In this document: positions 42,322-53,983 of the stretch, one piece after another | Layout: each line of letters starts with the position of its first letter | Numbering within the stretch: the stretch's first letter is position 1 | Origin: Rhynchopus sp. YZ270_cl-10 | Lineage: Eukaryota > Euglenozoa > Diplonemea > Diplonemida > Diplonemidae | Assembly: GCA_964035575.1 (NCBI GenBank) | Contig: OZ037864.1 | Span: 1,116,001 to 1,180,000, forward strand | Direction: 5' to 3' | Length of the DNA stretch: 64,000 bases | Position numbers and translations under genes: made by a program | Notes under the pieces: model-generated | What the model was told of the DNA's origin: nothing | Databases searched by the model: none | The model's input: only the letters and a program-made list of their open reading frames with translations

Positions 42322-42736
42322 TTTTTTTTTTTCACTCCCCCTCCCATTCTGCTCGTATACAAAAGAGATTCGAAGTTGTTGTTACAGTTTTCCACTCTCC
42401 CTGTCTGTAAAAGATGTGTGTCTTTTGAGGAGTCCTTTTCCCGTTTTTCCTTCTCCCCCACAGACATATTTAGTTTCTTTCATTTTTCCCTCCTTCTTTG
42501 CACTGCATGACACTGTACTTCAGCGCCGTGAATGAATGTACTCCCACGAAGATCATTCATCTTTTGATTTTTTTCATCTTTTTTAAGGCAACGAAAAGTA
42601 CGGCTTGGGATCATCATTTTCCCAGACAGAACGCTTCACAGAAACTCTGTTTTGTTCCGGTGTATTGTATTGTATGTGGGGGGCTTTTGTTCGTTTATCA
42701 GAAATGTGTTCTTATTCGTTTTTGTTTTTCCCCTTT

Positions 42737-42769
42737 AAGATGTGTGTGCGCAAGATACACATCCATCTT
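42737..42769 (+). repeat. Hairpin-family element (class B)
   Basis: Outer stem AAGATG/CATCTT is perfect. Inner stem TGTGT/ACACA surrounds GCGCAAGAT. The fold matches class A with wholly different inner-stem bases. Confidence 0.65.
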
Positions 42770-42783
42770 TCAAACGTTCTCTC

Positions 42784-42815
42784 AAGGCGACTAAGCAGAG
42801 GTTTAGGTTCATCTC
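42784..42815 (+). repeat. Hairpin-family element (class A)
   Basis: AAGGCGACTAAGCAGAGG then TTTAGGTTCATCTC and an ATAAAACTTTT tail. It lies only 14 bp after a class B copy. A CTCCAGTGTCCGCGGTGAGG segment like the B-box repeat follows at 42853. Confidence 0.6.
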
Positions 42816-43305
42816 ATAAAACTTTTCTTTCTTTTTCACTGCGTTCCGTCTCCAGTGTCCGCGGTGAGGCGTTTGTGCTTTGAAATATTTTTTTTTTTTT
42901 AAATACTTGAAACGTTACGGGAGGGGGCACTCCCATTTTTACAAAGGGAAAACGGGTGGGGGGGAGTGTATTGCAGTTGGGTGTACTACTTTTTTTTGTG
43001 TACACAACAGCTGATGTGGTGTGGGGGGTCATGATGAGGGAACAGCTCAGCGATATCGTCTTTTCCTTCAGGTGTCAGCACGGTATGAACGTCGCTGTTT
43101 TCTTTTTAATGGGTGGTTGTTTTTAAAGTATTGATTAGGATGCGTGCATGAGAGGGGCACAGTATTCTTTGATTGTCCCAATGAGGAGCACAGCCTGTAA
43201 GAACGTGATTCTTATCATGTTATGCAGGATACATATCTCTGGTTGACTCACAACGCAAATATTGCAGGGAAGGTAACGCTCTTTTGGGGGGACAAACAGA
43301 GAGAA

Positions 43306-43421
43306 CACGGTGCGCTGGTCACAGGATACCTGGTCACGTGACCAGGTAATGGACCAGGTATTTGACCTGGTCACAAATGTGACCACGTGTGACTAGTCAC
43401 AAATGTGACCAGCGCACCGTG
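43306..43421. mobile_element. 116-bp palindromic MITE
   Basis: Perfect 18-bp terminal inverted repeats CACGGTGCGCTGGTCACA bound an interior of further nested palindromes, including the perfect ACCTGGTCAC/GTGACCAGGT and repeated GGTCAC/GTGACC blocks. The whole can fold into one long hairpin. It has no coding capacity, and the target duplication is unclear. Confidence 0.7.
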
Positions 43422-43476
43422 AAGGAACACTATGGGTAACAGACCCTTTTTCAGACCACCATTAAGCGAACATAAA

Positions 43477-43495
43477 AGCCCCGAATCGCGGGGCT
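43477..43495 (+). other. GC-rich hairpin followed by T-run
   Basis: AGCCCCG-AATCG-CGGGGCT is followed by GTCTTTT and preceded by AAAA, the shape of a bacterial intrinsic terminator. In a eukaryotic spacer it may be chance or a relic of imported DNA. Confidence 0.35.
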
Positions 43496-44377
43496 GTCTT
43501 TTGTCTCTCACCTCCCCCTTGATTGGTTACAACTTACATTTTTGGTGTGGCTGAAATGGCATTTTCGCACAGATTCGCTGTTTTTCATCCCCCCCTGTTT
43601 TTTTTTTTTTTTCTGTCCTGTTTCTATGCATTTTTTTCATACTTTTTATACCGCGCTGTATGCAAATTTGAATACTTGAAACATTACAAAAATTGGTGGA
43701 AACTATGCAAAATAAAAGTGCGAAAATGCGTTTTCAGTCACATGAAATGTTTTCTTTCGAACTTGATATGGTTGGGGGTGACCAGACTCAGCACGCAAGA
43801 CTTCGGATTTTCTTACCAACTCTTCTCCTCTCTCTTTTTCCCTTCCTCTTCGGCTTTGATTGTATTAGTGTAGGTACTTAAGGATACACTCCACGATTCA
43901 ATTTTTGCAACTCTCTCTCTCTCCCTCATCTTTCCGTTCATTTGTATCAGAAACCAAAAAGCGTAATCAACACGGGGTCACTCATATAGTACGGTTCACT
44001 ACAGTTGTAGCTTTGTCTTAATTTTTTTAAAGGCTAGGATCATTTTTACCAACTTTTCTTCAAATGCTCTTCATTCTTGAACTGAAAAAAACCGAAAAGC
44101 TGAAAGCCTACTGAAATCTTTTTTTTCTCTCTGCACAATTACCTGCAATTGTACTAACCATCTATGAGGACCCCGTTCACAAAAAATGCTCTCGTGGGCA
44201 CAACGCAACACCCCACCACCCCTCCCGCTAAACCGATCCCATAAAGCTACTTTTTGCCCCACTCCTACCCACTCCTACCCCCCCTATGCTTTTACCACTC
44301 AGTACTAGGTCACCTTTTGCACCCTCTTTCCACCCTTTTTATCACCGCAGATTGGTTGGGGAAAAGCTATAGTGATT

Positions 44378-45001
44378 ATGTCAGCGATTGTGAGGTACAC
44401 AGCGCCGGTCCGTACGTTGGCGCGGCGAGCGACTGGAGAGTCGAAACGACTGAATTCGACCGCCCTGAGCACGACGCTGACGATGTACATGTGTTTCCGT
44501 GGGTTCTATCATGTGAACGCATTCTGGAACTTCCACCTTGCGGCAAACCCTCTGATGCTCGCAGCGGCTCGCGAACAGCGTGTGGTCAGCGAGGTTGTGT
44601 TTGGGATGCTCCTCCAGTCGCCACGCCTGCTCGCATCCACACCCCCTACACAGCAGTCCTACGCAATGGAACCCACCCTTCAAGGCATCTCCAGCTTTGG
44701 GAAAAAAATCAGCGGGCCCCCAGTCAGACCTGCAACATTGATGGTATGTAGTAAATATCAATAACAATACCTTCAACGACAAGGGGGAGGAAATTCTGTC
44801 ACTATGGCCGGTGGGGAGAAAAAAAGTTGGGTACAACCCGCTTCGGTGGATCCAGAATAAAGTGCCATTTTTTGTGTGATTTATTAGGGTTGATATGTAT
44901 GAGTCATGTGTTGCAAGTCAACTTTTTAATATACCATTCACACCCAAACCCTACAGAACCAATCGCATATCCTGCAGTCCACCTACATGCTCAGTATCTA
45001 G
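44378..45001 (+). CDS. Small basic protein, possibly mitochondrial
   Basis: The N-terminus MSAIVRYTAPVRTLARRATGESKRLN is rich in Arg, Thr and Ala and lacks acidic residues up to Glu21, like a mitochondrial presequence. A possible helix with TMYMCFRGFYHVNAFWNF follows. I do not recognise the family. Exon 1 (44378-44743) ends at a GTATGT donor. A good acceptor CCTACAG at 44956 opens a phase-0 exon of 14 codons ending in TAG at 45001 (NQSHILQSTYMLSI), giving 136 aa. The acceptor-like CCGCAG at 44350 lies 27 nt before the ATG. An alternative frame across the same DNA looks less protein-like. Confidence 0.55.
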
Positions 45002-45480
45002 GACTTCTCTCTTTAACCAGCATTTTATTTTGGGAAACCCGGGGTTAGTTAGGGGAGGGGGAGGGGGCATGGGCTTGGGGGCGGGTCTCCGTGTACCCGC
45101 ACATTATTCTGAAGAATGAAAACAAATTCTGACAGCTCTACCGTATTTTCCACCTCCCTCCCTCCCCCCCTCCCCTCCTCATCCCACCTTCTCACCACAG
45201 AAAAATCACCCAACTTTCCACATTGTATCCCATTATTGGCACTAATCACTAGAGGTGTAGAATTGTACACAAATTTTCTTTTGTTCTGCCGGTTGTCCTC
45301 TCTCTGGGCGTTTTTTTTTTTTTTAATACCTACAAGCGTAGCTTAAAGGAGAAATAGTTCCTCAGATACGGTCGCCAATCACCCCTCCAACAGGGTAATT
45401 GTGCAATCAACGGAAAAACCTTTTTTCCTTTTACTTACCTATCAGAGTTACTGTTTTTTGCAGAACTTCTTTTTTGAAAA
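45002..45480. other. Intergenic spacer
   Basis: No gene is seen. There are G-runs, long pyrimidine tracts and T-runs. TTTGCAG at 45463 lies 17 nt before the next ATG. Confidence 0.6.
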
Positions 45481-47407
45481 ATGGATCCAGGGGGGCGGAT
45501 TTTGAACCTACCCAGCGCAGAGAGATGGGAGACGGACTTGGAACGGATGGGTGGTGAGGAGGTGAACGCATTGTGTAGGGAGGTGGTTGCGGTGGCGGAA
45601 GCGACGTTGTGCCGCGGGTTGCAGGACTTTACCTCGTATAGCGCGCACAGTTTGCAGACGTGGTTTGCTGAGGCAGCAGAGGTACGACGACGGCACTGCG
45701 CGGCGTTTACACACAACCACATCAGCATCTCCGATGTGGAGTCCAGCCGCCTTCCGCACCTGGAATGCACATCTTTAGCTACCGCCTGCGGGTTTGGAAG
45801 CTGTTTCTCTTCCTGGGATGCATCCAGCCCGACCAAGGAGAACAGCGCATCCCTCCTAGATGACCGTTCTGACTGCACTCTTGCACGCCGTCTGCGCATC
45901 ATCGCAAAGGAATATAAGGATGGAAGATTCGCCTGGCTAGTCAACATCATAACCGACCAAATGCTTCCAACCCTCGAAGGGGTTCTCGGCAAGCAGTACG
46001 AAGGGGATGTACTACAGCGTATTCTTGATGTGATTCAACCGTATGTTGGGGTGTTGGAAGGGGTGTTGCAGTTGCCGATAAGCGGTGCGGTGTTGCATAG
46101 TGATTCGGTGGCGACAGTACAGTGGTTGGGGCTGTTGAAGGATGCGATGAAGGAGGAGCGGGGGTACCTCGGTAGTGGTGACATAGATGCGGCATTGGAC
46201 TGCACCGACAGGGTGCATGAGTGTCTGGAACAGCTGAACGGTGTGGTGAACTCAAAGCAGATATCGGTGCGGCAGCTGCTAGTAGACTACGAGGCTGCCC
46301 TAGGCATAGTGTACCCGCAGCTGCAGCTCTCTCTCACAGCAACACGCGACACAAAGCAGAACCTGCGCGATATGATCTCCGCAGTACAGTCCGACTTCGC
46401 CTCCATCGCCGCCGCCGTCATCAAATTTGAGGAGGAAGACAGCGCTATGACAAAACAGCTTGCCGAACGCAAAGCCTCCGCGGCACTCCAAATCCAAAAA
46501 ATTGAGGACGAAATTATCGCACTTTGGGGGCAAATGTTTCAGAAGAGGTATATTTTATTTTTCTCCCTTCCACAAAAAACGTCACAGATACGACCTATCC
46601 TTGGACTCCCTGAAGGTAGAATACGAACGTTGCATTGCAGCGAGGGGTGCATGCGTACGGACCTTTGTGTCCTGCGTGGAGCAGCTCGAGACCACACAAG
46701 GCCGCCACCTCCAGGCGCTATCTGCACTGAGCAAGCAGAAGGTACGCCTGGAGGGGGCAGGCACGCAGGCGGAGGAGCTGGTCACGACGTACTGCCACGT
46801 AGAGAAGATGCTGGCAGCGCTGTGCCACGAGCTGCAACGCTTCTATGAAGGCTCGCGGGCACACCACACGGAGCTGCGGCAGCGGGCGTGCAAAGAGGCC
46901 TTCGCGTACCTCAGACGGCAGCTCTTTATGCATGCCTTCGACGACCACCGACACACCCGCATCTACGAGGCTCAGCTCCAAGAAGAAAAGACGCTCTCTG
47001 CCACCAAGCAGGTCCACACCGAAACCTTCGACCCTCTCGTCCGCGGAGTGAGCGACGCACAACGCAATGTACTGCAAAGGATGTACCTCACGACACGCAG
47101 AATCGCAGAGGCGCGCATGAAGGTGGAGGCAGTCAGCAACGATCTCGAGACACTCCGTATAGACCTCCGCTGTCTCGGGCTCGGTGTCGAGCACCCAAGC
47201 TCCGAAGTCAACACCGTGCTCCTCGCCAAATGGGAACGTTCTATTTTGCTCAGAGAAGAGCTCTGCCACATCCGCAAAGGAGACACAGAACAGATTCTCG
47301 AAGAGGAACTCCTTAAGATACAGCAATGCCGCACAAAATGGGAGGAAACCCGCGGCACAACAAGCTCCAAGCTTCTGCTTGACAACATCTTAAGGGAGTT
47401 GGGGTAG
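45481..47407 (+). CDS. Helical/coiled-coil protein, function unknown
   Basis: Exon 1 is 45481-46547 and exon 2 is 46588-47407. They are separated by a 40-bp intron (GTATAT...CACAG) that joins in phase 2 to make the Arg of QKR-YDLSLD. The product is about 628 aa, predicted mostly alpha-helical, with coiled coil around KFEEEDSAMTKQLAERKASAALQIQKIEDEI and EAQLQEEKTLSATK. Spaced helices with Arg-rich faces could suit a membrane-curving or cytoskeletal scaffold, but no domain is recognised. No membrane segment or signal peptide is seen. The intron is the shortest in the window and its donor is the only clear departure from GTATG(T/A). Confidence 0.8.
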
Positions 47408-47596
47408 GGGGTTTCTTCTTGTTTTGTTTCCACAAAACAAAAAAATCACATTTGCTAGATTCTACCCATTTCTGCGACACGCTTTTGTACACCCTTATGA
47501 GGGGAGGCGTCCCCCTACAAAAAAATAAACATTATTTTCGTTTTTTCTCTCCTCAGCTCAGCTCTCATCTATTCACCCCCCCTCAGGCAACTCTCC
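47408..47596. other. Short spacer and 5' leader of Sua5 gene
   Basis: It contains a pyrimidine tract with three AG sites, the last CCTCAG at 47586, 10 nt before the ATG. Confidence 0.5.
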
Positions 47597-48966
47597 ATGG
47601 CACGTATCATTGGACACACAGATGCCGACCTTCAGATAGCATCGGAGTCACTGCGTGGGGGTGGGTTGGTCGCTGTGCCGACAGAGACTGTTTATGGGTT
47701 GGGTGCAGACGCGTTGAACGCCGAGGCTGCTGCGCGGATTTTTACTGTGAAGGGGAGACCCCCGACGGACCCGTTGATTGTTCATGTATTGGGGTGGGAG
47801 GATGCGGAGAAGCTGGTGGGTTTGAGCGAGGCACAGCGTGTTAGCGCTGTGGCGCTAGCGGCAGCGTTTTGGCCCGGTCCGTTGACAATGGTCCTGCCGG
47901 TTTCATCGATTGTGCCGCCTCTGATCACGTCGAACACAGGATGGGTTGGCGTGCGTTCTCCAAAGCACCCCACTGCACGTCGCCTGCTCGAAGTCTCCGG
48001 TGTCTGCATAGCAGCGCCCAGTGCAAACCGCTTTAACCACGTCTCCCCTACCCTCCCAGAGCACGTCATGGCGGACCTTGCTGAGCGTGACCCAACACTG
48101 CTGGTGGTGGATGGGGGTGCGTCAGAGATTGGCATTGAGTCCACAGTGGTGAAGGTGCATGAGGACAGCTTGCAGGTATGTTTTCAGAGCATCTATTCTG
48201 GGGTTTTTGTAAAAAAGTGTATCTTATAAACTTTGGTTTGGAGGTAGACAAAAGAGGTAAAATAGAATAGTGAAAGTTGTATCCCATACCCGACAACAGA
48301 TACTGAGACGAGGTGCAGTCTCTCCCGCCCAGCTTCTCGAAGCCCTGCAGGCCACCGGGAACGCACAGCTCCAGCAGATGGAGGTCTCGCAGGCCGACAC
48401 TCTCCGCAAGCCCAAGGTCGTCACCGACAACATGGAGGCGCCGGGCCAGATGGTATGACTATTTTTTTCCCCAACCCATTTTTCAAGCTTTCCCCCTCCG
48501 ATAACCTGCAGACGGATGTCTGCCACTTTCAACTCATATCTTCTTAGATGCATTTGAGTGGTATATTCGCCGTTTCCTCCATTCACAACACCCACAGCTG
48601 ACACACTACGCGCCGAACATCCCTGCGTACCTTGCAGGCGGGGGGTGCAGCAGCAGCGTCACGACAATCTCATGCGAGGATGCGTCCTTCCCGATTGGCT
48701 CCGTCGCTGTGATCGACTTCAACGGGGAGCTGCACGGGCTTGCGGAGTCGTGCATTGCGTATCGCGACCTTTCCGTTACTGGCTCCTCCGATGAGGCGGC
48801 GGCAGCACTGTTTGAGGTGCTCAGATGGTCTGAAGGCATCAAAGACGCTCAAGCAGTCCTCGTACCAAACCTCCCTGCCATCTCCAGAGACACCCTCGAC
48901 CTTGCAGAAGCAGTGCAAGACCGACTCTTCCGAGCGTGTTCCGGTAGAACCGCTGTTCTTCAGTAA
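47597..48966 (+). CDS. SUA5: Threonylcarbamoyl-AMP synthase (Sua5/YrdC family)
   Basis: Sua5 uses threonine, bicarbonate and ATP to make threonylcarbamoyl-adenylate, the donor for the t6A37 modification of ANN-decoding tRNAs. Three exons join in phase 0: 47597-48175, 48300-48452 and 48598-48966 (donors GTATGT and GTATGA; acceptors AACAG and CACAG), giving 366 aa. The YrdC domain fills exon 1, with GGGLVAVPTETVYGLGADA, the KGRP substrate motif, FWPGPLTMVLP and APSANRFNHVSPT. Exons 2 and 3 give the Sua5 linker and C-terminal domain. The splice creates the hallmark APGQM-LTHYAP sequence, which strongly supports both introns. It has no presequence, so it is probably cytosolic. Confidence 0.95.
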
Positions 48967-49030
48967 GACCTCGGTTTTTCCCCCTTTTTTTTTCGAAATG
49001 TGTGGTTCGGGGTCCACCCCCCGGCAACAC

Positions 49031-49066
49031 AGTCATGAGAGGGCTTTGTATTTCAAGTCATATTTT
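49031..49066 (+). repeat. Hairpin-family element (class C)
   Basis: AGTCATGAGAGGGCTTTGTATTTCAAGTCA with T-rich tail. It is preceded by GGTTCGGGGTCCACCCCCCGG, which recurs before the class C copy at 56104. Confidence 0.6.
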
Positions 49067-49245
49067 ATTTTGAAAGCAACTCCACATTGTGGAGTTTTGT
49101 CTTACTGCTTTTGGTGGTGGTACACTCCCCAGCATGGTAGTTTTTTTCCCCCTCCGGGAGAGCGTTTGCTTTTGTTTTGGTTCTCTGTTCCCATCCCATG
49201 AAGAGAAGAAAAAGGCCTGGAGAGAAGGAGAGGCCGGAGTCTGTA

Positions 49246-49275
49246 CGATGTGTGTGCACGAGAGGTACATTCATC
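49246..49275 (+). repeat. Hairpin-family element (class B)
   Basis: GATGTGTGTGCACGAGAGG then TACATTCATC. GATG/CATC and TGT/ACA pair around the shared CACGAGAG loop, and ATACAAAATTTTT follows. Confidence 0.55.
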
Positions 49276-49294
49276 ATACAAAATTTTTGTCTCT

Positions 49295-49330
49295 AAGGTG
49301 ACTAAGCAACGAGAGGCTTAGGTTCATTTT
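49295..49330 (+). repeat. Hairpin-family element (class A)
   Basis: AAGGTGA/TCATTTT outer stem and CTAAGC/GCTTAG inner stem around an AACGAGAG loop, with a T-run after it. Confidence 0.65.
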
Positions 49331-49729
49331 GCAATTTTTTTCTTCTTCTCTTTTGTCCCTTATTCGGGCCATTTGGTCTACCCCCACACACGCTGTGCCA
49401 CTCTATCCATTATCTAACAGCTACCCCCTCAGAGTAATCAATAAAGCGAACGCCTCTCGTCGTAGCGGTGTGGTGCTACTGTGTCCCCCCCCTCAAAAAG
49501 AAAATGCCCCTGTTGTTCACCTTCTGCGTCTGTGGTTCACTTTTTTTTTTTTTTCATTTTTATCAGAAGCTATTTTTTCGAAAAAAAAGACACATTTTTT
49601 TCCCCCTAACCTGCGGTGTTGTCAAAAAAACATACTAAACGAAAGTACCCCCTTTTTTTTTCTGTGCAAACTCACCTCTCCTCCAACTTTTTCTCTCTTT
49701 TCATTCCCAGCTGATTTGTACGATAACCG

Positions 49730-49765
49730 AAGGTTACTAAGCACAGAGAGGCTTAGATTCATCTT
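49730..49765 (+). repeat. Hairpin-family element (class A)
   Basis: AAGGTTACTAAGC/GCTTAGATTCATCTT around an ACAGAGAG loop, with a TACAAAACTTTT tail. One mismatch lies in the outer stem. Confidence 0.6.
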
Positions 49766-50488
49766 ACAAAACTTTTCTACATTCCTTTGATGCCTGCGTT
49801 CCGTCAATTTAACGAGGGATTTTACAAGACACCTGATCAGGGAAAAACCTTCAAAACGGCTTCCAAATTATCGGCATTGGTGATGTCGGTTTCGCATGAT
49901 GAAGAGTCGCTGGAGGTGTCATTAACGTGGAAGGGATGAGGGCAGTTCCCCGTTTGTGTGCTCAATCCACGCGTAGACCGGGCACAGTTCTGTGGTGGTG
50001 ACAGCAAAAAGGTCACGGCCCTCAGGGATTTTTCCTTTGTTTTTGAGGCCTGAGGAGGAGCCCCCCTGCGGTCGCACTCTGCGCATATGAGGGAGGGGCG
50101 GGGTTGTGCTCCACATTGCATTTGTGGGAAGCAACACAAATCAGAGGAGGGCTTCCTGCCGTTGCGAAACTGTGGTGGCGAGATTGTGTCCACATGGCCG
50201 CGTCCCCCCTCGGAAAGCTGCTACGATTCACAGAGTCTCGCTCTTGTTGGTTTGTTTCTGTCATTAGTCGTTCGTTTTTAGTTTTGTTTATTTTGTTGTT
50301 CATTGATGAATGTAATGAATGTGGGGATACGATACACTCTTCCCCAAACCCCTTCTCGTCTCTGATCTTCTTTATCCAAACATCGAATGCGTCATAATTT
50401 CTCACTCTTTCCACTTCCTCTTTACACCTCACCATACTCTCACACTCCCCACTTTCACTCTCTTCAACTCCCCCTTCTCCAGAAAGCG

Positions 50489-53400
50489 ATGGGGGGTACT
50501 GGGAGTCGTGAGTATGATGCGGCAAGGCTTGTTGGACAGCTTGAGGTTTTGGAGAAGTCACTTGACGCCTATGCGCAGGGCCACCCCCCTGAGGCAAAGG
50601 CACCCCAACCTGCCGCACCTACCTCAGCCTTCAGCTATGCAGACCTACGTACTGCCATCCTTCTCTGCGAGCCTGCAGCGCCTACACCGCCGACTCTGCC
50701 GCAGACTTCGCAACCCGAGACCACCCCTGCCGGGGCTCTGCGTCGGCAAAGTTTGAAAAACGCCGAACACAATAAAGGCCAACCCCCAACCCCAGCCCCG
50801 CCACCCAAGGAGCGTGGAGCTGCGGTCGCTATCGGTGAGGCAACGGAGTCCCCCCCTGTAGGGTTGAAGACAGTAGAGAGCAAATCCTGTTTTAAGAGAA
50901 AGCATCCTGCGCAGGAGAGGCGTGCAAGCGACCCTCGGGTCAGAGCGGTGGTGGAAGCGCCAAAGAGCGGGGGGTGCGATAAAACAGCGAGGAAGGAGGC
51001 GATAGCGGCGTTGAAGCAAAAGAGAGGTGCGTTTCTCGCTGCGCACTCCTGGAGCGAGGCGACCCCTCCGCCACCTGGGGATGTCCGCTGCAGTGCCATC
51101 AGCAGTGCTGCGCTCGCCATCTCTGAGACAATGACGATCGCACAAAACACCGACATCGACATCTCCCTGCAAGACATTTTCTACACCTTGAAACTCCCTC
51201 TCCACCACGTCACCCTTGAATCCCACACGATGCCCGAAGTTTATGACATCATCAACAAATACCTCGCAGTTGCAGAGGAAACGGCCATCAGCAATTTTCG
51301 ACTGGAATTTGCAACCTGCGACACAAAAATCCCTCGCGAAGAGAGCGACGACGATGAGGAGGAGGAGGAGGAAGAGCAGACCGAGCCGCACACGGTAGAG
51401 CAGGGACGGCATTTAACCTTGATGGATTTGCAGAAGGAGTTGGGACAGCAGTTTGCGACGACGCCGTCTTCTTACATCTTTAACTATGACCCTTATGTTA
51501 TACAGGAGGCACGCATTTTGTCGGTCCTTGAGGAAGAGGAGGAGGACGATGACGACGACCCTGCTGTCCAAAAACTCCGCCAAGAACACTTCGACCGTCG
51601 TGCCGAGGAGCTCCGCACTGTCACCGCAGTCAACCAAGGTGCCTTCGCGATCCTTACCGGATACAATGCCTCACTCTCTGAAGTGCAACTCGCAACCGTC
51701 CACCACACACTCGACGGACTCCGCCTCACAACCGAAACCACAACCCTTGCAACCCTCTTCCGTGCATGCTCCGTACCAGACCTCTACACGCAACGTGCCC
51801 GTGGGTTTGTTCGTGTAGAGTGCTCTGCGGTCGCCCCGTCTCCAGATTCACCAAGGAAAACGAGAGAATGGTTTACCGTTTCGCAGGTAGAAGCAACAGG
51901 AAATCGGCGTATGCCATTGGAGTTGGTGGATCCGTCGATATACGGTGCATTGGTTGCAGGGGGTTTTGCAGTGCATTTGTATAATCAAAAGAATACGGGA
52001 GGCAATGCGCCCGATGAGATTGTGTGTCCGCAGCCGGGTGTGGCGGTGACGGAGATGTTCAACACACTGAACCTGCCGTTGGAGGTGTTGATGCGGCCGT
52101 CGTTGCGGAGCAGCTCGACGGCGGAGGCGTATTCGTTCTTGAGGGAGTTTGTGTCGTTGCAGGGGAATGCGCGCAAAACGTTTGTAGGCATTATGTGCAT
52201 CAAGAGGAAGGGCGGCACCTCAGATGGTGCAGTCAACTTTGAAGAGAGCGACCTCCGCCAGCAGGTGCAAGAGGTTGATGAGTCGGAGGGGCATACTGTC
52301 ATGATCGTCAACTTCGACCCCGTCAAGCTCCACCATGTCCCGGGGGTGGGGGAAAGCCACTTTGGTGTGATAGTGGGTTACTCTGCAAAGCGGCAGACAG
52401 TCAACATAGCGGATGTCTCGCCTAAGGTCTTCAAAAAGGTGTGGCGTGTCTCGCTTGCACGCCTCTGGGAGGCCATGGTAGGTTTCGGCTACGTGCTCCT
52501 CTCCCCCAACCATGGTGCCTATGGAAGACGTGTTTTCCAAAGCAAAATGGACTTCCAGAACCAAGCCATCGATGAATGCGGGATCAGCAAGATGCCGCCG
52601 CATTCGCGGTTCGTCTCCTTCGACTTCCCCCTCAGGGTGTATTGTGTGACGGTGATGGCATTGGGGTTGAGTGTGCTGAAGGGGGAGGTGACGACGGTGG
52701 AGGAGGTGATACGGCGGGCAGGGTGGCATATGTCGTTTCTGTTGTCCGATCATTTGTCGCTTGGCGACTTTGTGCGGGTGTTGGAGGCATCCGCACCGGA
52801 CGTGGCGTGCACTCCTGTGTACCTAGACGTGGGCGGCGAAGGTGCACTCCTTCGCACCATCCAAGAAAGCCAACGCGACGGTGTCGAGCTTGTCGTCAAC
52901 TTCTCCGCTGCCAAGCTCTCCAGCATGCCTGAATGGTACATCGGGAGCTACGGTGGCTCGTACGCACTGCTAGAATCTTACAATGAGATGAGCAGCATGG
53001 TGGTATGTTTTAGTTTTCTTTGCAGCCAACACTCTAACCCTGTAAACATAGGGACTCAAGAACATCCCCATTCCTTGAACACACAGGTCCTGACCACTGC
53101 GGCAGCAGAGAAGTCGCGGAGAACGTTCTCCCTCCCCTTGGACGTTCTGCAGAGCTTGTGTGCAGAGGTCGACAGCACCTCTGGACGTAGCAGGGGGGTG
53201 GTCAAGATGTCAAAGAAGTCTGCTTCCGCACAGGAGCCTGAGGGCGGCGCACAGACGCTTGCACAGACGGCGAACCTTTTGGAGACACCGATTCCGCATC
53301 CGTTTAAACTTGCTATTTCGCCGCAGGTGGCGGGTATTGCGTTTGCTCTGTCGACGCTTGGGATGAAGGTATGCTTTGTGTTTTAAGGTGTCAACATAGG

Positions 53401-53983
53401 TGACCTAAGGTGACTTTAAGGCTTGGGGTTTTCCAAAAGAATGAGAAATATTGTAAACAAAAATCTAAAGGTTTCGCCCGAGGAAGTGTTGTACGGCTAC
53501 AGCTTCAACACAAATGTCCGCTTTTCTCCGCAAGAGCTTGTCACATCGCTCAACATGGAGACGATGAGCCACGTCCTGAAAAGCAGTCTTGCTGTGAACA
53601 TGATGCGGGCTGATGTTAGCATTTTGGGGATCGACGCTTGTGCCAACACCAAAGAGATTGCGGATATGGTGCGCTTTGCTGCTGAAAGCATAAACACCTT
53701 GTTGATGGTCAGCGTAAATGCGGGTATTGCGCAAGGGTTTACCTCACCGTTATGTACGAATACGTGTGGGTTGATCACAGCCGTTACTGAGCATTCCGTT
53801 ACAATTGCAGACGTGAACCCGACAAAGGTATGAACAATTGCATAAAAGTGGGGAAATTACATAAAAAACACGCCATTTCCACAATAGAACGGCCCCTCGT
53901 GGACAGTAGGTTGGAGCAGTTTCCAGCAAGGCGTGTTAGCAAAGCCCGACACTCACGGCGTAATTCAAATCAAGCAGAAATGA
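50489..53983 (+). CDS. Multi-unit phytochelatin-synthase-like protein
   Basis: Four exons join in phase 0: 50489-53002, 53087-53368, 53471-53827 and 53888-53983, giving 1082 aa. Phytochelatin synthases are papain-fold transpeptidases acting on glutathione through a Cys-His-Asp triad. By eye four units fit that fold. Unit 1 (about 198-445) keeps a nucleophile-like Cys201 but lacks His and Asp. Unit 2 (about 480-672) has Tyr for Cys but keeps His624 (ESHFGVIVGY) and Asp642 (NIADVSP), with the exact 18-residue spacing of plant enzymes, then the VSLARLWEAM helix and GYVLLS. Unit 3 (about 712-880) keeps Cys719 only. Unit 4 (about 912-1082) keeps Asp1045 only. A disordered N-terminus starts MGGTGS, a possible myristoylation site. 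Acidic loops interrupt unit 1. Activity is doubtful unless units pair. Confidence 0.75.

Larger units (their letters stand above)
41656..44377. other. Gene-free repeat region
   Basis: There is no credible gene. Two diverged copies of a GAGCAAGAATTTTGCAC-like segment occur near 41742 and 41957. Three hairpin elements, a palindromic MITE (43306-43421) and a terminator-like hairpin (43477-43495) are listed separately. The rest is T-rich. Confidence 0.6.
48967..50488. other. Intergenic repeat-rich spacer
   Basis: There is no credible gene. A class C element (49031), a class B (49246) and two class A hairpins (49295, 49730) follow one another. The 3' end is pyrimidine-rich with CTCCAG at 50482, 6 nt before the next ATG. 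Confidence 0.6.

Noticed and set aside
43477-43495. Bacterial intrinsic terminator marking imported DNA
   Set aside because: The shape fits, but no bacterial-type gene is nearby, so chance is as likely.
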